This document shows, in pieces, positions 8,442-18,997 of a stretch of 64,000 nt of DNA. The DNA is from CAYPAV01 sp964408805 (GTDB lineage: Bacteria; Pseudomonadota; Alphaproteobacteria; UBA8366): positions 1-64,000 of the forward strand of contig CAYPAV010000013.1 of NCBI GenBank assembly GCA_964408805.1, in the 5' to 3' direction. Under the pieces are notes generated by a model. The model had not been told where the DNA came from. It was given only the letters and a program-made list of their open reading frames with translations, and made no database searches. The position numbers were made by a program, and so were the translations under genes. The first letter of the stretch is position 1. Each line of letters begins with the position of its first letter.

Positions 8442-8623
8442 GCGATATTCTCCTTGCGACTCGACGGACGTCGAAACCGTTGACGGGGTGCCGCGCGGAC
8501 CGGCCGGCCACGCCGCGCACAGTCACATACAAACTCATCTGCAGAGACGCAATAGTCTCGGGCGAGATTTATCTCCCGTCGGGGTGATCCTTTTCGCCCA
8601 TCGACAACGCCGCTAGGCCGGTC

Positions 8624-9232
8624 ATGTCAAGCGACGACCGACGCCACGCTCCCGCGACCCGCCGCAATCGCGAGCCCATCCTGGAGGCCTTGCGCGGTTG
8701 TTTGCCGCCGGCGGGATTGGTCCTGGAGATTGCCAGCGGTACCGGCGAGCACGCGCGATATTTCGCCGAGCACCTACCGGATCTGACCTGGCAACCGAGC
8801 GACCTGGCAACGGAGGCGTTACTCAGTATCGAGGGTCATCGAGACGGGTATGTCGGCGGCAATCTCCTGCCTGCCCGCTCCCTCGACGTCACCAGCGAGG
8901 ATTGGCCGATCAAGGCGGCGGACGCCATTCTTTGCGTCAACATGATCCATATCGCACCTTGGTCCTGCTGCCTCGGGCTTCTCGCCGGGGGCGCGCGTGT
9001 TCTACCGCCCGGAGGCACGCTGGTCCTCTACGGTCCGTTCCGGCGCGGCGGCCGGCATATCGCGGCCAGCAATGCCGCCTTCGACGAGTCGCTGCGACGG
9101 CAAGATCCGGAGTGGGGCGTGCGGGACCTCGATACGATCGAGGAGGCGGCCGCTTCCAGAGGACTTTTCCTGCAAGAAATTCTCGATCTGCCCCGCGACA
9201 ACAACGTCGTGGTCTTCGTCAGGCGGGCTTGA
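8624..9232 (+). CDS. DUF938 class I SAM-dependent methyltransferase
   Basis: The 202-residue protein opens with the family signature A-P-A-T-R-R-N-R-E-P-I-L-E, followed by the SAM-binding motif I L-E-I-A-S-G-T-G-E-H (about residues 31-41). The DUF938-typical N-M-I-H-I-A-P-W segment comes near residue 107 and L-Y-G-P-F-R-R-G-G near 135. DUF938 proteins are class I methyltransferases of unassigned substrate. The gene is divergent from fdxA and convergent with the S4 protein gene. Confidence 0.85.
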   Translation: MSSDDRRHAPATRRNREPILEALRGCLPPAGLVLEIASGTGEHARYFAEHLPDLTWQPSDLATEALLSIEGHRDGYVGGNLLPARSLDVTSEDWPIKAADAILCVNMIHIAPWSCCLGLLAGGARVLPPGGTLVLYGPFRRGGRHIAASNAAFDESLRRQDPEWGVRDLDTIEEAAASRGLFLQEILDLPRDNNVVVFVRRA

Positions 9233-9261
9233 AGGACCTGCCCGTAATATCATGACAGGCT

Positions 9262-9660
9262 CTAGGCGGATCCCGGCGCATCCTTCAAGCGGTCGATTGC
9301 GCGGCGTTCCCGCTTCGTCGGTCGTCCGGCACCGGGTTCGCGACGTCCCGGACCGGGCGTCTTCTTCGGTCGCGGCGCCGGTGGCGCGAGATCGCTATAT
9401 AGTGTTTGGGCCTCGCTGGCGGGGCCGCGACGTGTTCCTAGTGCAATAATCTCGATAACCCGGATGTCGCGGCCTTTGGAAAAAGTCAGCACGTCACCTG
9501 GCCGGACGGAGTGTCCCGGTTTCCGGATGATCTGACGGTTCACGCGAAGCTTGCCGTCGGCCACCAGTTTGGTCGCCAGCGTGCGGCTTTTGAAAAACCG
9601 GGCGTGCCAAAGCCATTTATCGACACGAAGTCGGGGATCGGTTTCGCCGGCCGCCGTCAC
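9262..9660 (-). CDS. S4-domain RNA-binding protein (Hsp15/HslR-like)
   Basis: The 132-residue protein has an S4 RNA-binding domain at about residues 10-70 (L-R-V-D-K-W-L-W-H-A-R-F-F-K-S-R-T) followed by a basic, proline-rich tail. Hsp15 homologues bind 50S subunits carrying stalled nascent chains and help recycle them. The start codon overlaps the end of the Suv3-like helicase gene (9657-9660), so the two are probably co-translated. This pairing recurs in alphaproteobacteria and suggests a shared RNA role. Confidence 0.88.
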   Translation of the reverse strand: MTAAGETDPRLRVDKWLWHARFFKSRTLATKLVADGKLRVNRQIIRKPGHSVRPGDVLTFSKGRDIRVIEIIALGTRRGPASEAQTLYSDLAPPAPRPKKTPGPGRREPGAGRPTKRERRAIDRLKDAPGSA

Positions 9661-12134
9661 TTCGCGGCCACCACGTCGCGCAATGTCGCGAAGGGCGAAT
9701 GGGGATCGACATTCGCATCGTCGCGCGGCTTGCGCTTGATGCGTGGGGGGTACTTTCGCCGGAAAACGGTTTTCTCGCCGTCATGCCGCGATCGGAATCC
9801 GAGCCCCGCCATGACCTGCTCGAAATCGGCGCCCTCGACGCCGGCGAGAGCGGTCAGCTCGGGAGTGGCGACGAATGGTCCACGCCGCGCGCATCGCCTT
9901 GCGGCCCGCCCCAATCGAGCGACCCTATCGAAGCGAATAGCACGGGTCCCGATCCGCCGATAGCCGAGACAGGCCCAGTCCCGCTTCGAAAGATTTCCCG
10001 CCGCCAGGGAATGCGCCGGCGGAGTCGCCCGCGCTTTCGCCGTGCGACCCGTATGCACCGACCATAGCGTCGCGCGAAGGGCCAACGCCGGCCCGCGCAA
10101 CATGCGATCGAAAAAGACACCATCCGGTCCGAGCCTAAGGCCCAACCGGGACAACCGCTGGCGGTCCGCTTTCTCGAGCTCATGGAACTTTGCCTTGGGC
10201 AAGGGTTCCGGCAACGCGCCCAGGGTCTCGCTCAGTTGAAAGACCAAGCCGCGGGCCGGGCCGCGAAGCGATTCGGCGCGCGCCCGGTACAACGGCCGAA
10301 AGGTCCGGTTCAAATGCTGTTTCAGCCACTCGGCGAGACGGGCGCGGATGCGCTCGCGAAGACCGTTGTCGATCAGATCGCTGCGCGAGACGTCGATCCG
10401 GGGCGCCAGGATGTCTTCCCCGGGAAGTAGCTGTGCGATACGAGCGCCGTGCCAAAATAGCTTGCCGTCGTCGTCTAATTGGAAAGCGGAATTGGGATCC
10501 CCCTCCAGGCGTTGGATGCGCCGGCCGATATCCTGTAGGGCGGCGCGCCGCGCCGCCGCCAGGATCGCGCGGCCCTCGAAGGTGGAATCGACATCGGCGA
10601 TGAAGCGTATGCCGTCCATTCGGCCCACGGTCTGGCCCTCGACGACCAGATCGCCGGCCGCGGTTACAGCGGACAACAGTTGATCGCCTTTTTCCCGCTT
10701 GCGGTCGATCGAGGCGGCGCGCCGGTCGACGAAGCGCTGGGTTAACCGGTCATGCAGCGCATCCGAAAGTCGGTCCTCGATGGCCCCGGCCCGATCCTGC
10801 CACGCCTGGGACTCGGCGAGCCAGTCGCCCCGATGGGCGATGTAGGTCCAGGTGCGGATATGGGCGATCCGTCCGGTCAGCACGTCGATATCGCCGGTGT
10901 CATCGTCCAAACGATCGATCTGGCGGCGCACCCACTCGACCGGCAATCGTCCGTCGCCATTGGTCAGATGCGTGAAAACCTGGGTTAGGAAAGCGGCGTG
11001 ATGGTCGGGCATGATCTTGCGGAAATCCGGAACCTGGCAGACCTCCCATAACAGGCGAACCCGTCCCGGATCGCCGGCCCGATCGAGGATATCCGCGTCC
11101 CGTGCCAGCATGTCGAGGGCGATTTGGTCCTCCGCCTTCCGCGCCCGGGTCAGCGTCGTCTCCCGGGGGGAGCGGCCCAGGCTCTGCAACAGTCGTTTCG
11201 GTGATGCGAAATCAAGCTCCCTCGATCTCCAATAGAGTTGGCGCACCGGTTCGAACCGGTGGTCCTCGACGGCTTCCACGAGCTGCGGGTCGAATGGGCC
11301 TAGCCGCGCCGTGCTGCCGAAGGTGCCATCGTTCATATGCCGGCCGGCGCGTCCCGCGATCTGGCCGACCTCGACGGCGGCGAGCGGGCGTACGCGATGT
11401 CCGTCGAACTTCCGCAATCCGGCGAAGGCGACGTGGTTCACGTCCATGTTGAGGCCCATGCCGATCGCGTCAGTGGCCACCATGTAATCGACTTCGCCGG
11501 CCTGATACATGGCGACCTGGGCGTTGCGGGTCCGCGGCGAAAGGGCGCCGAGGACGACGGCGGCCCCACCGCGTTGCCGTCGAACGCGCTCGGCCAGCTC
11601 GTAGACCCGGTCGACCGTAAACGCGACGACGGCGCTTCGGCGCGGCAATCGCGCGATGTTCGAGGCGCCGGAATAAGAGAGGGTCGAAAGGCGCGGCCGA
11701 TCGTCGAACTCGACGCCCGAGACAAGGGACCGGATGATCGGACGCATGGTGTCGGACCCGAGGAACAGCGTTTCCACGAGGCCGCGTGCGTGAAGCAGGC
11801 GATCGGTGAAGACATGCCCCCGGTCGGCATCGGCGCAAAGTTGGATCTCGTCGATGGCGATGAAATCGACCGGACGATCGAGCGGCATCGATTCGACCGT
11901 GCAAACGAACCAGCGCGGTCGCGGCGGCACGATCTTCTCCTCGCCGGTGATCAACGCGACCCGGCGCGCACCCTCTCGAGCCACGATGCGGTCGTAGTTT
12001 TCGCGCGCGAGCAAGCGCAGCGGGAACCCGATCATCCCGCTTTGGTATCCCAGCATGCGGTCGATCGCGAAATGGGTCTTGCCGGTGTTGGTCGGGCCCA
12101 GAATAGCCCTTATCCGGCGCTCGGGCCGGGTCAT
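9657..12134 (-). CDS. Suv3-type superfamily 2 RNA/DNA helicase
   Basis: The 825-residue helicase has Walker A G-P-T-N-T-G-K-T at residues 13-20, the Walker B variant D-E-I-Q at 95-98 and motif VI Q-I-A-G-R-A-G-R near 258. It closely resembles mitochondrial SUV3/SUPV3L1, whose DExH box is likewise non-canonical. The C-terminal 450 residues contain the helical and basic accessory region usual in alphaproteobacterial members. SUV3 unwinds RNA during degradosome-linked turnover; the bacterial homologue's role is less defined. It is the upstream partner of the S4 gene. Confidence 0.88.
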   Translation of the reverse strand: MTRPERRIRAILGPTNTGKTHFAIDRMLGYQSGMIGFPLRLLARENYDRIVAREGARRVALITGEEKIVPPRPRWFVCTVESMPLDRPVDFIAIDEIQLCADADRGHVFTDRLLHARGLVETLFLGSDTMRPIIRSLVSGVEFDDRPRLSTLSYSGASNIARLPRRSAVVAFTVDRVYELAERVRRQRGGAAVVLGALSPRTRNAQVAMYQAGEVDYMVATDAIGMGLNMDVNHVAFAGLRKFDGHRVRPLAAVEVGQIAGRAGRHMNDGTFGSTARLGPFDPQLVEAVEDHRFEPVRQLYWRSRELDFASPKRLLQSLGRSPRETTLTRARKAEDQIALDMLARDADILDRAGDPGRVRLLWEVCQVPDFRKIMPDHHAAFLTQVFTHLTNGDGRLPVEWVRRQIDRLDDDTGDIDVLTGRIAHIRTWTYIAHRGDWLAESQAWQDRAGAIEDRLSDALHDRLTQRFVDRRAASIDRKREKGDQLLSAVTAAGDLVVEGQTVGRMDGIRFIADVDSTFEGRAILAAARRAALQDIGRRIQRLEGDPNSAFQLDDDGKLFWHGARIAQLLPGEDILAPRIDVSRSDLIDNGLRERIRARLAEWLKQHLNRTFRPLYRARAESLRGPARGLVFQLSETLGALPEPLPKAKFHELEKADRQRLSRLGLRLGPDGVFFDRMLRGPALALRATLWSVHTGRTAKARATPPAHSLAAGNLSKRDWACLGYRRIGTRAIRFDRVARLGRAARRCARRGPFVATPELTALAGVEGADFEQVMAGLGFRSRHDGEKTVFRRKYPPRIKRKPRDDANVDPHSPFATLRDVVAAK

Positions 12135-12212
12135 GACTCGGTCTCCACTGGCGACGGCGAACCGACGCGAGACGTCATTCGAATTAATCCTTGGTGTCGG
12201 ACTCGCGGTCCT

Positions 12213-12533
<321 letters not shown>

Positions 12534-12587
12534 GCCTGCATCCTTTTCGCCGTTCCGACGGAATTCTAACATACCTTGGCCTCGAAT

Positions 12588-15500
12588 CTAGGAAGCCGGG
12601 GAGCGGTGGTCAAGGAGCGCGTCCGGCAGGTCCATGAGAACGGGGCCCTCGGTCCAAAGCAGCGCGCAGCGAACCTGTCGATCCGGCCAGATTCGGCGGA
12701 GCAAGATGCGATAGGCGGCCATTTGTCGGAGATAGACGGGGGGGGCCTCGACGGCGCTGTCGGGGACCGGCCGCAAGGTCTTGTAATCGACCGCCAGGAC
12801 CGTCGTGGCGGTGACCACGAGACGGTCGATCTGGCCGGCGATGGTCTCCGGACCGTCAACTCCTTCGACGGTGCCGACAAGGGGCGCCTCGGCTCGGCTT
12901 CCGGCGCCGAAAATAGGTGCGAATTCAGTATGTTCCAGGATTTCCAAGACTTCGGCCGCGAGCGCTTCGCGCGCCGCTTGATCGAGTTCGTGGGCGGGTC
13001 GTGCCAAGAATCGAGCACAGGCATCGGGCCGCGCCGCCGGCGGCAGCTCGGGCAGGAGTTCGAGCAGACGATGGACCAGCAGACCGCGGCGGAAGCGCCG
13101 GCCGTCGTCTCCGCCTAGCGGCGACCGGGCGGGCGGCGCGGCACCGCTGGGGCGCGACGGCGCCAGCGGCCGGGGCGGGGTGGGTTCGCGGGCGGGCGGG
13201 CGGCGCGCCCAATCGGGCGGCGTTTCGTGGCGCGAGGACGATTCGACCGTTTCCGGCACCGAGTCGGGCGCCGCCGTCTGGAGTGTTTCGACCACCAGCC
13301 CGTCACCCCGCCAGCCATCGGGCGACAGCGTTGTGAAATCGAAGGACCGTCGTTCGGCCAAGGGGGCGATTCCATCGGCGACGAGGTTGTACCAGCAATC
13401 CGCCGGCGGCTCGTACCGTCCAGCGGCCCCACTGACATGGAGTTGGTCCTCCGCCCGCGTCATGGCGACATAGAGGAGGCGATTATACTCCGCTTCCTGA
13501 CGTGCCACCGCCGCCGCGCTCGCCGTCCGCGAGACGGAACTTTCGAGCGCGCGGCGCGGGGCCCAGACCGGAACGCCGTCGATCCAGTGAAGATTGGCCA
13601 CGCGGTCCGGCTTTCGCGTCGTATCGGCGAGGATCACGATAGGCGCCTGCAGGCCTTTGGCGCCATGCACCGTCATCACCCGCACCTCGTCGCGTCCGCC
13701 TTGTTCGAGGTCGCGTTTGACCTCGGTGGCCCCGGCGCCGACCCAGTGCATGAAACCCTGCAGCGCCGGCGAATTGGTTCGCTCGAACCCGACGGCGAGG
13801 CCGAGAAATTCGTCGATCGGGTCTTCGGCCTCCGTGCCGAGCCGGGCGATCAGCGCCGCCCGGCCGCTTTCGCCCGACAGCGTCGGCTGATTCAATACCT
13901 CGGCGAACAGCTCGTAGGGCGGGATGAAATCGACTCGCGCCAGCCATCGACCCAGCCAATTTCGGGCGTCGGCATCGGCGGGCGCCGCACTCTCGCCGAG
14001 AGACCGCCAGAGGCTCCGATCGCCCCGGTCCCAAGCCAGGCGGAGCAGGTCGTCGTCATCGAATCCGATGAACGGCCCCTTGAGCACGTTGGCCAAGGTC
14101 AGATCGTCCTCCGGCAGCAGCAGGAACTCGGCGAAGGCCATCAAATCCATGACCGCGAGCTGGTCCGTCAGGACCAGGCGATCGACGCCGGCGACGGGGA
14201 CGCCCAGCCGCTTCAGCGCCCGCACCAGCTGGTCGACGAAGCGGGTGCGCCGGCGCACCAGAACCATGATATCGCCCGCCGCGACCCGGCGTCCCCGCGA
14301 GGACAGCCGCTCGTGCCCGATCCAACTGTCGATCCGAGCCGCCATGACACGGGCAAGCCGGGCATCCGGATCGTCGATCGGCCTGCGCTCCAGCGGCAAC
14401 GTCCAGGGCGCCCGTTCGGCCGGCGCCTCGGGTTCGACGAGGGGCCAGACCTCGACCCGCCCGCCCGCGCCCTGGCGGTGGACATCGTGCGAAAGCGTTG
14501 CCCCCTCGGCGACGACGCCCCGCGCGGCCGCTGGACGCGCGAAGGTGGCATCGACGGCCTCAAGCACCGCCGCCGCCGAACGGAACGACGTTTCGAGCGA
14601 AATCTCCCGCCATTTGTCGCTGCCGATGCGATCGCGGAAGTGGTTTCGAAGGGCTTCCCCCACCGCCGGATCGGCGCGCTGGAAACTGAAAATCGACTGC
14701 TTTTCGTCGCCGACCGCGAAGAGTGTTCGTTCGGTGTCCTCGCGCGCACCTTCTCCGGCAAAGAACTCCTCGGCCAGGGCCCGGACGATCTCCCACTGCT
14801 CGGGATTGGTGTCCTGGGATTCATCGATCAGGATATGGTCGAGCCCGCCATCGAGCTTGAAGAGAACCCACGGCGCCATCGCGCGATCGACCAAAAGATC
14901 GCGGGCGCGGTAGATGAGATCGTCATAATCGAGACAGCTCTGCGCCGTCTTCGCGGCCTGGTAGGCTTCCAGCATCATGGCGCCGAGGCGAAGCAAGGCA
15001 GCAGTGCCGCGGGCCGAGGAGATCGCGCGAAGGTTCTCGACGACGGCCGCGAGTCGATCCGCCTCCGCCTGTAGGATATCGGTGCAATCCGGAAATTGCT
15101 CAACGACCTTTTTGGTGGCGAGTGATTTTCGGGGTGTTTGTTCCTTTTTCAGTAGATAGACGTCCAGGTAATCGTCAAAGGACCGCATTCGCGCCTCGAC
15201 GTCGCCGGTGAGCCAGGCGGCGATCCGTTCGGCGCGTGGCTGGTCGGTCTTCTCGGTGCCGTGCCGCAGCCCTTCGACGGCGCGGTGTAAGGCCTCGGCG
15301 TCAAACGCCCCATCGCCGGCGGCGGCGCGGATTACCGCTGCGGCGTCGCTGTCGGGATCGACTTGGAAAGTCCGATAAACCGCCGCCTCGGCCCCCGCGA
15401 GACCACCCCGATCGCGCAACAGACGGGCAAGCCGGCCCCGTTCCTGCGCCAAATCCGTCATCAGGCTCGAGAATTGGTCCTCCTGCAGATGCGCGATGAT

Positions 15501-16043
15501 CTCGGCGAGGGCGATACCGAGTTCCTCGTTGCGCCGCGCCGCCATGAGCACCGCGTCGCGGGCGGTTCGCATCAATTCGGCGGCGCTGCGTTCGTCCATC
15601 ACTTTGGTCTGGGGGGCTAGTCCCGCTTCCAGCGGAAACCGTGTCAGCAGCGATTCGCAGAACCCGTGAATGGTCTGGATCTTGAGCCCGCCCGGCGTAT
15701 CCAGAACTTGTGCGAACAGACGCCGGGCGGCCGCGAGCGCCGCTTCGTCCACCGTGTCGCCGGTCAGCTCGACCAGCCGCCCCCGCAGCTCTTCCTCGGG
15801 GAGGATGCTCCATAGCGAGAGCTCGCCGCTGATGCGGTTCGCCATCTCCGCCGCCGCCGCCTTGGTGAAGGTTAGGCAGAGAATGCGTTCCGGCGGCGTG
15901 TCACCGAGCAGCAAGGTCAGCACGCGGTCGGTTAGAACCTTGGTCTTGCCGCTGCCGGCCGAGGCCGATACCCAGACGCTCACCGCCGGGTCGGCGGCGG
16001 CGCGCTGGGCGATCCCCGGATCGGCATGGGGGGCGGCGCTCAC
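12588..16043 (-). CDS. addA: Double-strand break repair helicase-nuclease subunit AddA
   Basis: The 1151-residue UvrD-like superfamily 1 helicase has Walker A A-G-S-G-K-T at residues 29-34 and the AddA-typical phrase I-Q-T-I-H-G-F-C-E-S. A C-terminal RecB-like nuclease domain carries the D-Y-K motif and a downstream Q-x-x-x-Y. With AddB it resects double-strand ends and loads RecA, replacing RecBCD. The GTG start at 16043 overlaps the addB stop (GTGA), indicating coupling; an in-frame ATG at 16076 lies inside addB and is less likely. Confidence 0.93.
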   Translation of the reverse strand: MSAAPHADPGIAQRAAADPAVSVWVSASAGSGKTKVLTDRVLTLLLGDTPPERILCLTFTKAAAAEMANRISGELSLWSILPEEELRGRLVELTGDTVDEAALAAARRLFAQVLDTPGGLKIQTIHGFCESLLTRFPLEAGLAPQTKVMDERSAAELMRTARDAVLMAARRNEELGIALAEIIAHLQEDQFSSLMTDLAQERGRLARLLRDRGGLAGAEAAVYRTFQVDPDSDAAAVIRAAAGDGAFDAEALHRAVEGLRHGTEKTDQPRAERIAAWLTGDVEARMRSFDDYLDVYLLKKEQTPRKSLATKKVVEQFPDCTDILQAEADRLAAVVENLRAISSARGTAALLRLGAMMLEAYQAAKTAQSCLDYDDLIYRARDLLVDRAMAPWVLFKLDGGLDHILIDESQDTNPEQWEIVRALAEEFFAGEGAREDTERTLFAVGDEKQSIFSFQRADPAVGEALRNHFRDRIGSDKWREISLETSFRSAAAVLEAVDATFARPAAARGVVAEGATLSHDVHRQGAGGRVEVWPLVEPEAPAERAPWTLPLERRPIDDPDARLARVMAARIDSWIGHERLSSRGRRVAAGDIMVLVRRRTRFVDQLVRALKRLGVPVAGVDRLVLTDQLAVMDLMAFAEFLLLPEDDLTLANVLKGPFIGFDDDDLLRLAWDRGDRSLWRSLGESAAPADADARNWLGRWLARVDFIPPYELFAEVLNQPTLSGESGRAALIARLGTEAEDPIDEFLGLAVGFERTNSPALQGFMHWVGAGATEVKRDLEQGGRDEVRVMTVHGAKGLQAPIVILADTTRKPDRVANLHWIDGVPVWAPRRALESSVSRTASAAAVARQEAEYNRLLYVAMTRAEDQLHVSGAAGRYEPPADCWYNLVADGIAPLAERRSFDFTTLSPDGWRGDGLVVETLQTAAPDSVPETVESSSRHETPPDWARRPPAREPTPPRPLAPSRPSGAAPPARSPLGGDDGRRFRRGLLVHRLLELLPELPPAARPDACARFLARPAHELDQAAREALAAEVLEILEHTEFAPIFGAGSRAEAPLVGTVEGVDGPETIAGQIDRLVVTATTVLAVDYKTLRPVPDSAVEAPPVYLRQMAAYRILLRRIWPDRQVRCALLWTEGPVLMDLPDALLDHRSPAS

Positions 16044-18997
16044 GGGGTCGCCTCGTCTTCCGGAAAGCCCGCCCATTCGAGCAGGCGAGCAAGGTGGGCA
16101 TAGTCATTGAATCGCGGCGCGCGTGCCGCATCGGGTGCCGCCGCATAGGAGACGGCCGGGTCGTCGAAGGCGGTGACCAATTCGCGGAGACCCTCGAGAG
16201 CCGCACTTGCCAGCGCCTCGATATCCTCGTCGACCTCCTTGATTTCGCCCGCCGTGGCACCCCCCGAGAGCCGCCAGAAGGCAAGGCTCTCGACCGGAGC
16301 CGCGGCCAGACCCTCGAAACCGCCGGCCCTCGCGATCGCAGCCTCCAAGGGCAATTGCGGCGCGTGTCCCTCGAGGAGCTCGCGGGGCGGCGGCGGCGCT
16401 CCTGTCTTGTAATCCAGCACCGCATAACCGCCCGCGAGAAGCCGGTCGATGCGGTCCGCATGCGCGCTCAAAAGGAAGGGACCGCCTGGTGCCTCGATCG
16501 TCAATGTGCCGCGCCGTTCCGTCGCTGAGTGGGCGAGGCGGGGCCGGCGTTCGCGCTCGACGGCGACGAACCAATCGGCGACCCGTTCGAAACGCGGCCA
16601 CCAGAAAGCGTGGACCACGGGATGCGCCAAGGCATCGGCGAAAGCCGTCTGGCCGATCTCCCGCAGCCGATCTTCCGCGTCGGCCGGCAGCGCGTCGGGG
16701 AAAGCCGCGACGAAGCGGTCGAGGGCGGCGTGAATAATGTTGCCGCGATCGGCCGCGGCCGGGTCCGCCTCCAAGGGTTCGAGCGGGCGCAACTTCAGGA
16801 TATGCCGCGCGAAGATCGAATAGGGATCGCGCATCCAGGATTCGATTTGCGTGACCGAAAGCGCCCGCGGCCGCACTTCGATGGGCGGCCGGGGGGCGGG
16901 CGGCGAGACTCGGCGGGGACGATCGGGTCGGTCCAGCGCCGCCTGCCAGGCAAGCCACTGGCCCGTGGTTTCCAACCGGGGATGATCGTCGCCCGCCCTG
17001 AGGACGGCATCGAGCCGCGAGAGCCAGCGCGACGGAACACTCGGCGCGCCCTCGGACTTCTCCGCCCTCGTCAGGACAACGCGGGGGGCGGCGAGCGCAC
17101 TCGCGAAATCATGCGCCGCGAGACCGATCCGCCGCTCCGGCGGTGGCAGCCCGAATTGGACCTGCATCGGCCGGCTGAGCCAGGGGTCCGGGTCCGGGTC
17201 GCGCGGCCAGTTGCCCTCGTTCAGACCGCCGAGGACGATAAGATCGGCATGCTGCAATCGCGCCTCGAGCGGTCCCCAGATGTGAAGTCTCGGATGACGG
17301 CCGAAACGCGGGCGCACGACCCGGCCGGCCAGAAGGGCCGTGAAAAGTGCCGGGTAGGAGTCGGTCTCGACCGCGGGCAACGCATCTGCGGCGGCACGCG
17401 CCTCGTCGAGAAATTCGGCCAACGCCTCGCCGTCCTCGCCGAGCCAGAGCCCTCCCTCGCCATCCGTTTCGGCTGCGGCCTCGGCCGACCGGATATGCGC
17501 GTCGAGAAGTGCCGCGAGTGGCGGGCGCGATTCCGACAGGGCTTCGCTCAAACCCGCGGTCGTTGCCTCCAGGGCGTCGAGCAGCGCCGCGATCCGCGAT
17601 TTCTCGGTCGATGCCAAGCTCTCGGGCATTGCCGCCCTCAACCCGGCGAGTCCGGCACCCGGCCGCGGCCCCCGCAGCAAGTTACGTTCGAGCGACCGTG
17701 CCGCTCCGCGAAGCGCATCCCGGGTCATGCCCAACGTCGCAAGCGGATGTTTCAAGACCGCCAGGGTCGCGACCGGTGAAAACCGCAGCGCCACCATCTC
17801 GACGAGAAGCCGAAAAAATACGGTGGCCGGGGTTTCCGCGAGAGGCCGACCGGCGGAATCATCGACGTCGATCGACCAGCGTCGCAACGCCGTCGCCACC
17901 CGCCGCGCCAGGTTGCGATCCGGCGTCACCAGGGCCGCGGTCTCGCCCTCGCTCTCGAGCGCGTCGCGAAGAACCAGGGCGATCGTCTCGGCCTCGACCG
18001 CCTCGTTCGGGCAATCGATTCGCTCCACGCCGTCGAGGGCGGCGGCCGGGATCGCCTCGATGTCACGCCAAGCCTCGGTGGTCTCGGCCGGTCGCATGGT
18101 TTCCGTGACAAGGCGTGCGCGGGCCCTTACGGCCGGTATCGGTTCCTCAAGGCCCGGCCAGTCCAGGACCTCTTCCGGGTTCACGCCGATCCTCGCCAAC
18201 AGCCGCAACATGCCGTGCTGCGGATGGGTTTGGTCGGTCGCGGCCGCCGCGAGACTGTCCGCATCCATGTGGCGATCGAGACCCGGCAGCACCACCGCAC
18301 CCCGAGGAAGATGAGCGACCGTGTCCAGTAGATCCGCCGTCGCGGGAATGCTGCCGGTCGATCCCGCGGCGACGATCCGGCGGTCCGGCGGATCCCGCTG
18401 CCATGCCGCCGCCTGACCCTCGAGCAGACGATTGCGGCGGTCGGCCGGATCGAGCGCCTCTTCCATGGCCAAACGTTTCGGCCAGTGGTTGGTCACGATC
18501 CGTAGGAATTCCAACGTCTGTTGCCAGTGCGCCGCGAATTGCTCGGGTGCCAGATTCGCCAAGCCGTCGAAGTCCAGCCGTTCCGTTTGCACCCGATCGA
18601 GGAGGCGCGCCAGTTCGGCGGCGAGGCGGGTTGCCTGATCGGCCGAGACCGCATCCTCCTCCGGTGCCAACTCGCGAATGAGGCCGGCCAGGATCAGCGT
18701 TCGCCGCAACGTCGGCACCGCCGCCGGCAGCTCGATCGAGGGAATGCCGGGTGCTTCGGCCAGGAACAGCGCCTCCTCGTCGATCTCGCCGAGCGGCCGC
18801 ATTTCGGGCAGCAGAAGCGGGCGCCCCCCGGCCACTCTGAGGAAGCCTTCCCGCAAGGCCCGGCATGCGCGGCGATTGGGCAAAAGGATCAAGCCATCGG
18901 CAAGGGCCTCGGGATCGCCGCCGGCTTCCTCGAGGAGCCCGCTCGCAAGCGCGTCCACGAAACAATTGCCGGCGGGAATGGTCTGGATGGTCGGCAT
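16040..18997 (-). CDS. addB: Double-strand break repair protein AddB
   Basis: The 985-residue partner of AddA has a degenerate helicase-like N-terminal half and a C-terminal PD-(D/E)xK nuclease domain, seen as the L-D-Y-K-T-G motif near residue 885. In Bacillus-type AddB an iron-sulfur cluster braces the nuclease; I did not see a clear four-cysteine set here, as in other alphaproteobacterial AddBs. The start M-P-T-I-Q-T-I-P overlaps the murU stop by a few bases, so murU, addB and addA are probably one transcript. Confidence 0.93.
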   Translation of the reverse strand: MPTIQTIPAGNCFVDALASGLLEEAGGDPEALADGLILLPNRRACRALREGFLRVAGGRPLLLPEMRPLGEIDEEALFLAEAPGIPSIELPAAVPTLRRTLILAGLIRELAPEEDAVSADQATRLAAELARLLDRVQTERLDFDGLANLAPEQFAAHWQQTLEFLRIVTNHWPKRLAMEEALDPADRRNRLLEGQAAAWQRDPPDRRIVAAGSTGSIPATADLLDTVAHLPRGAVVLPGLDRHMDADSLAAAATDQTHPQHGMLRLLARIGVNPEEVLDWPGLEEPIPAVRARARLVTETMRPAETTEAWRDIEAIPAAALDGVERIDCPNEAVEAETIALVLRDALESEGETAALVTPDRNLARRVATALRRWSIDVDDSAGRPLAETPATVFFRLLVEMVALRFSPVATLAVLKHPLATLGMTRDALRGAARSLERNLLRGPRPGAGLAGLRAAMPESLASTEKSRIAALLDALEATTAGLSEALSESRPPLAALLDAHIRSAEAAAETDGEGGLWLGEDGEALAEFLDEARAAADALPAVETDSYPALFTALLAGRVVRPRFGRHPRLHIWGPLEARLQHADLIVLGGLNEGNWPRDPDPDPWLSRPMQVQFGLPPPERRIGLAAHDFASALAAPRVVLTRAEKSEGAPSVPSRWLSRLDAVLRAGDDHPRLETTGQWLAWQAALDRPDRPRRVSPPAPRPPIEVRPRALSVTQIESWMRDPYSIFARHILKLRPLEPLEADPAAADRGNIIHAALDRFVAAFPDALPADAEDRLREIGQTAFADALAHPVVHAFWWPRFERVADWFVAVERERRPRLAHSATERRGTLTIEAPGGPFLLSAHADRIDRLLAGGYAVLDYKTGAPPPPRELLEGHAPQLPLEAAIARAGGFEGLAAAPVESLAFWRLSGGATAGEIKEVDEDIEALASAALEGLRELVTAFDDPAVSYAAAPDAARAPRFNDYAHLARLLEWAGFPEDEATP

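Noticed and set aside
13227..15074. Long plus-strand open frame opposite addA
   Set aside because: It is the antisense shadow of a well-supported gene in GC-rich DNA; the translation resembles no family.
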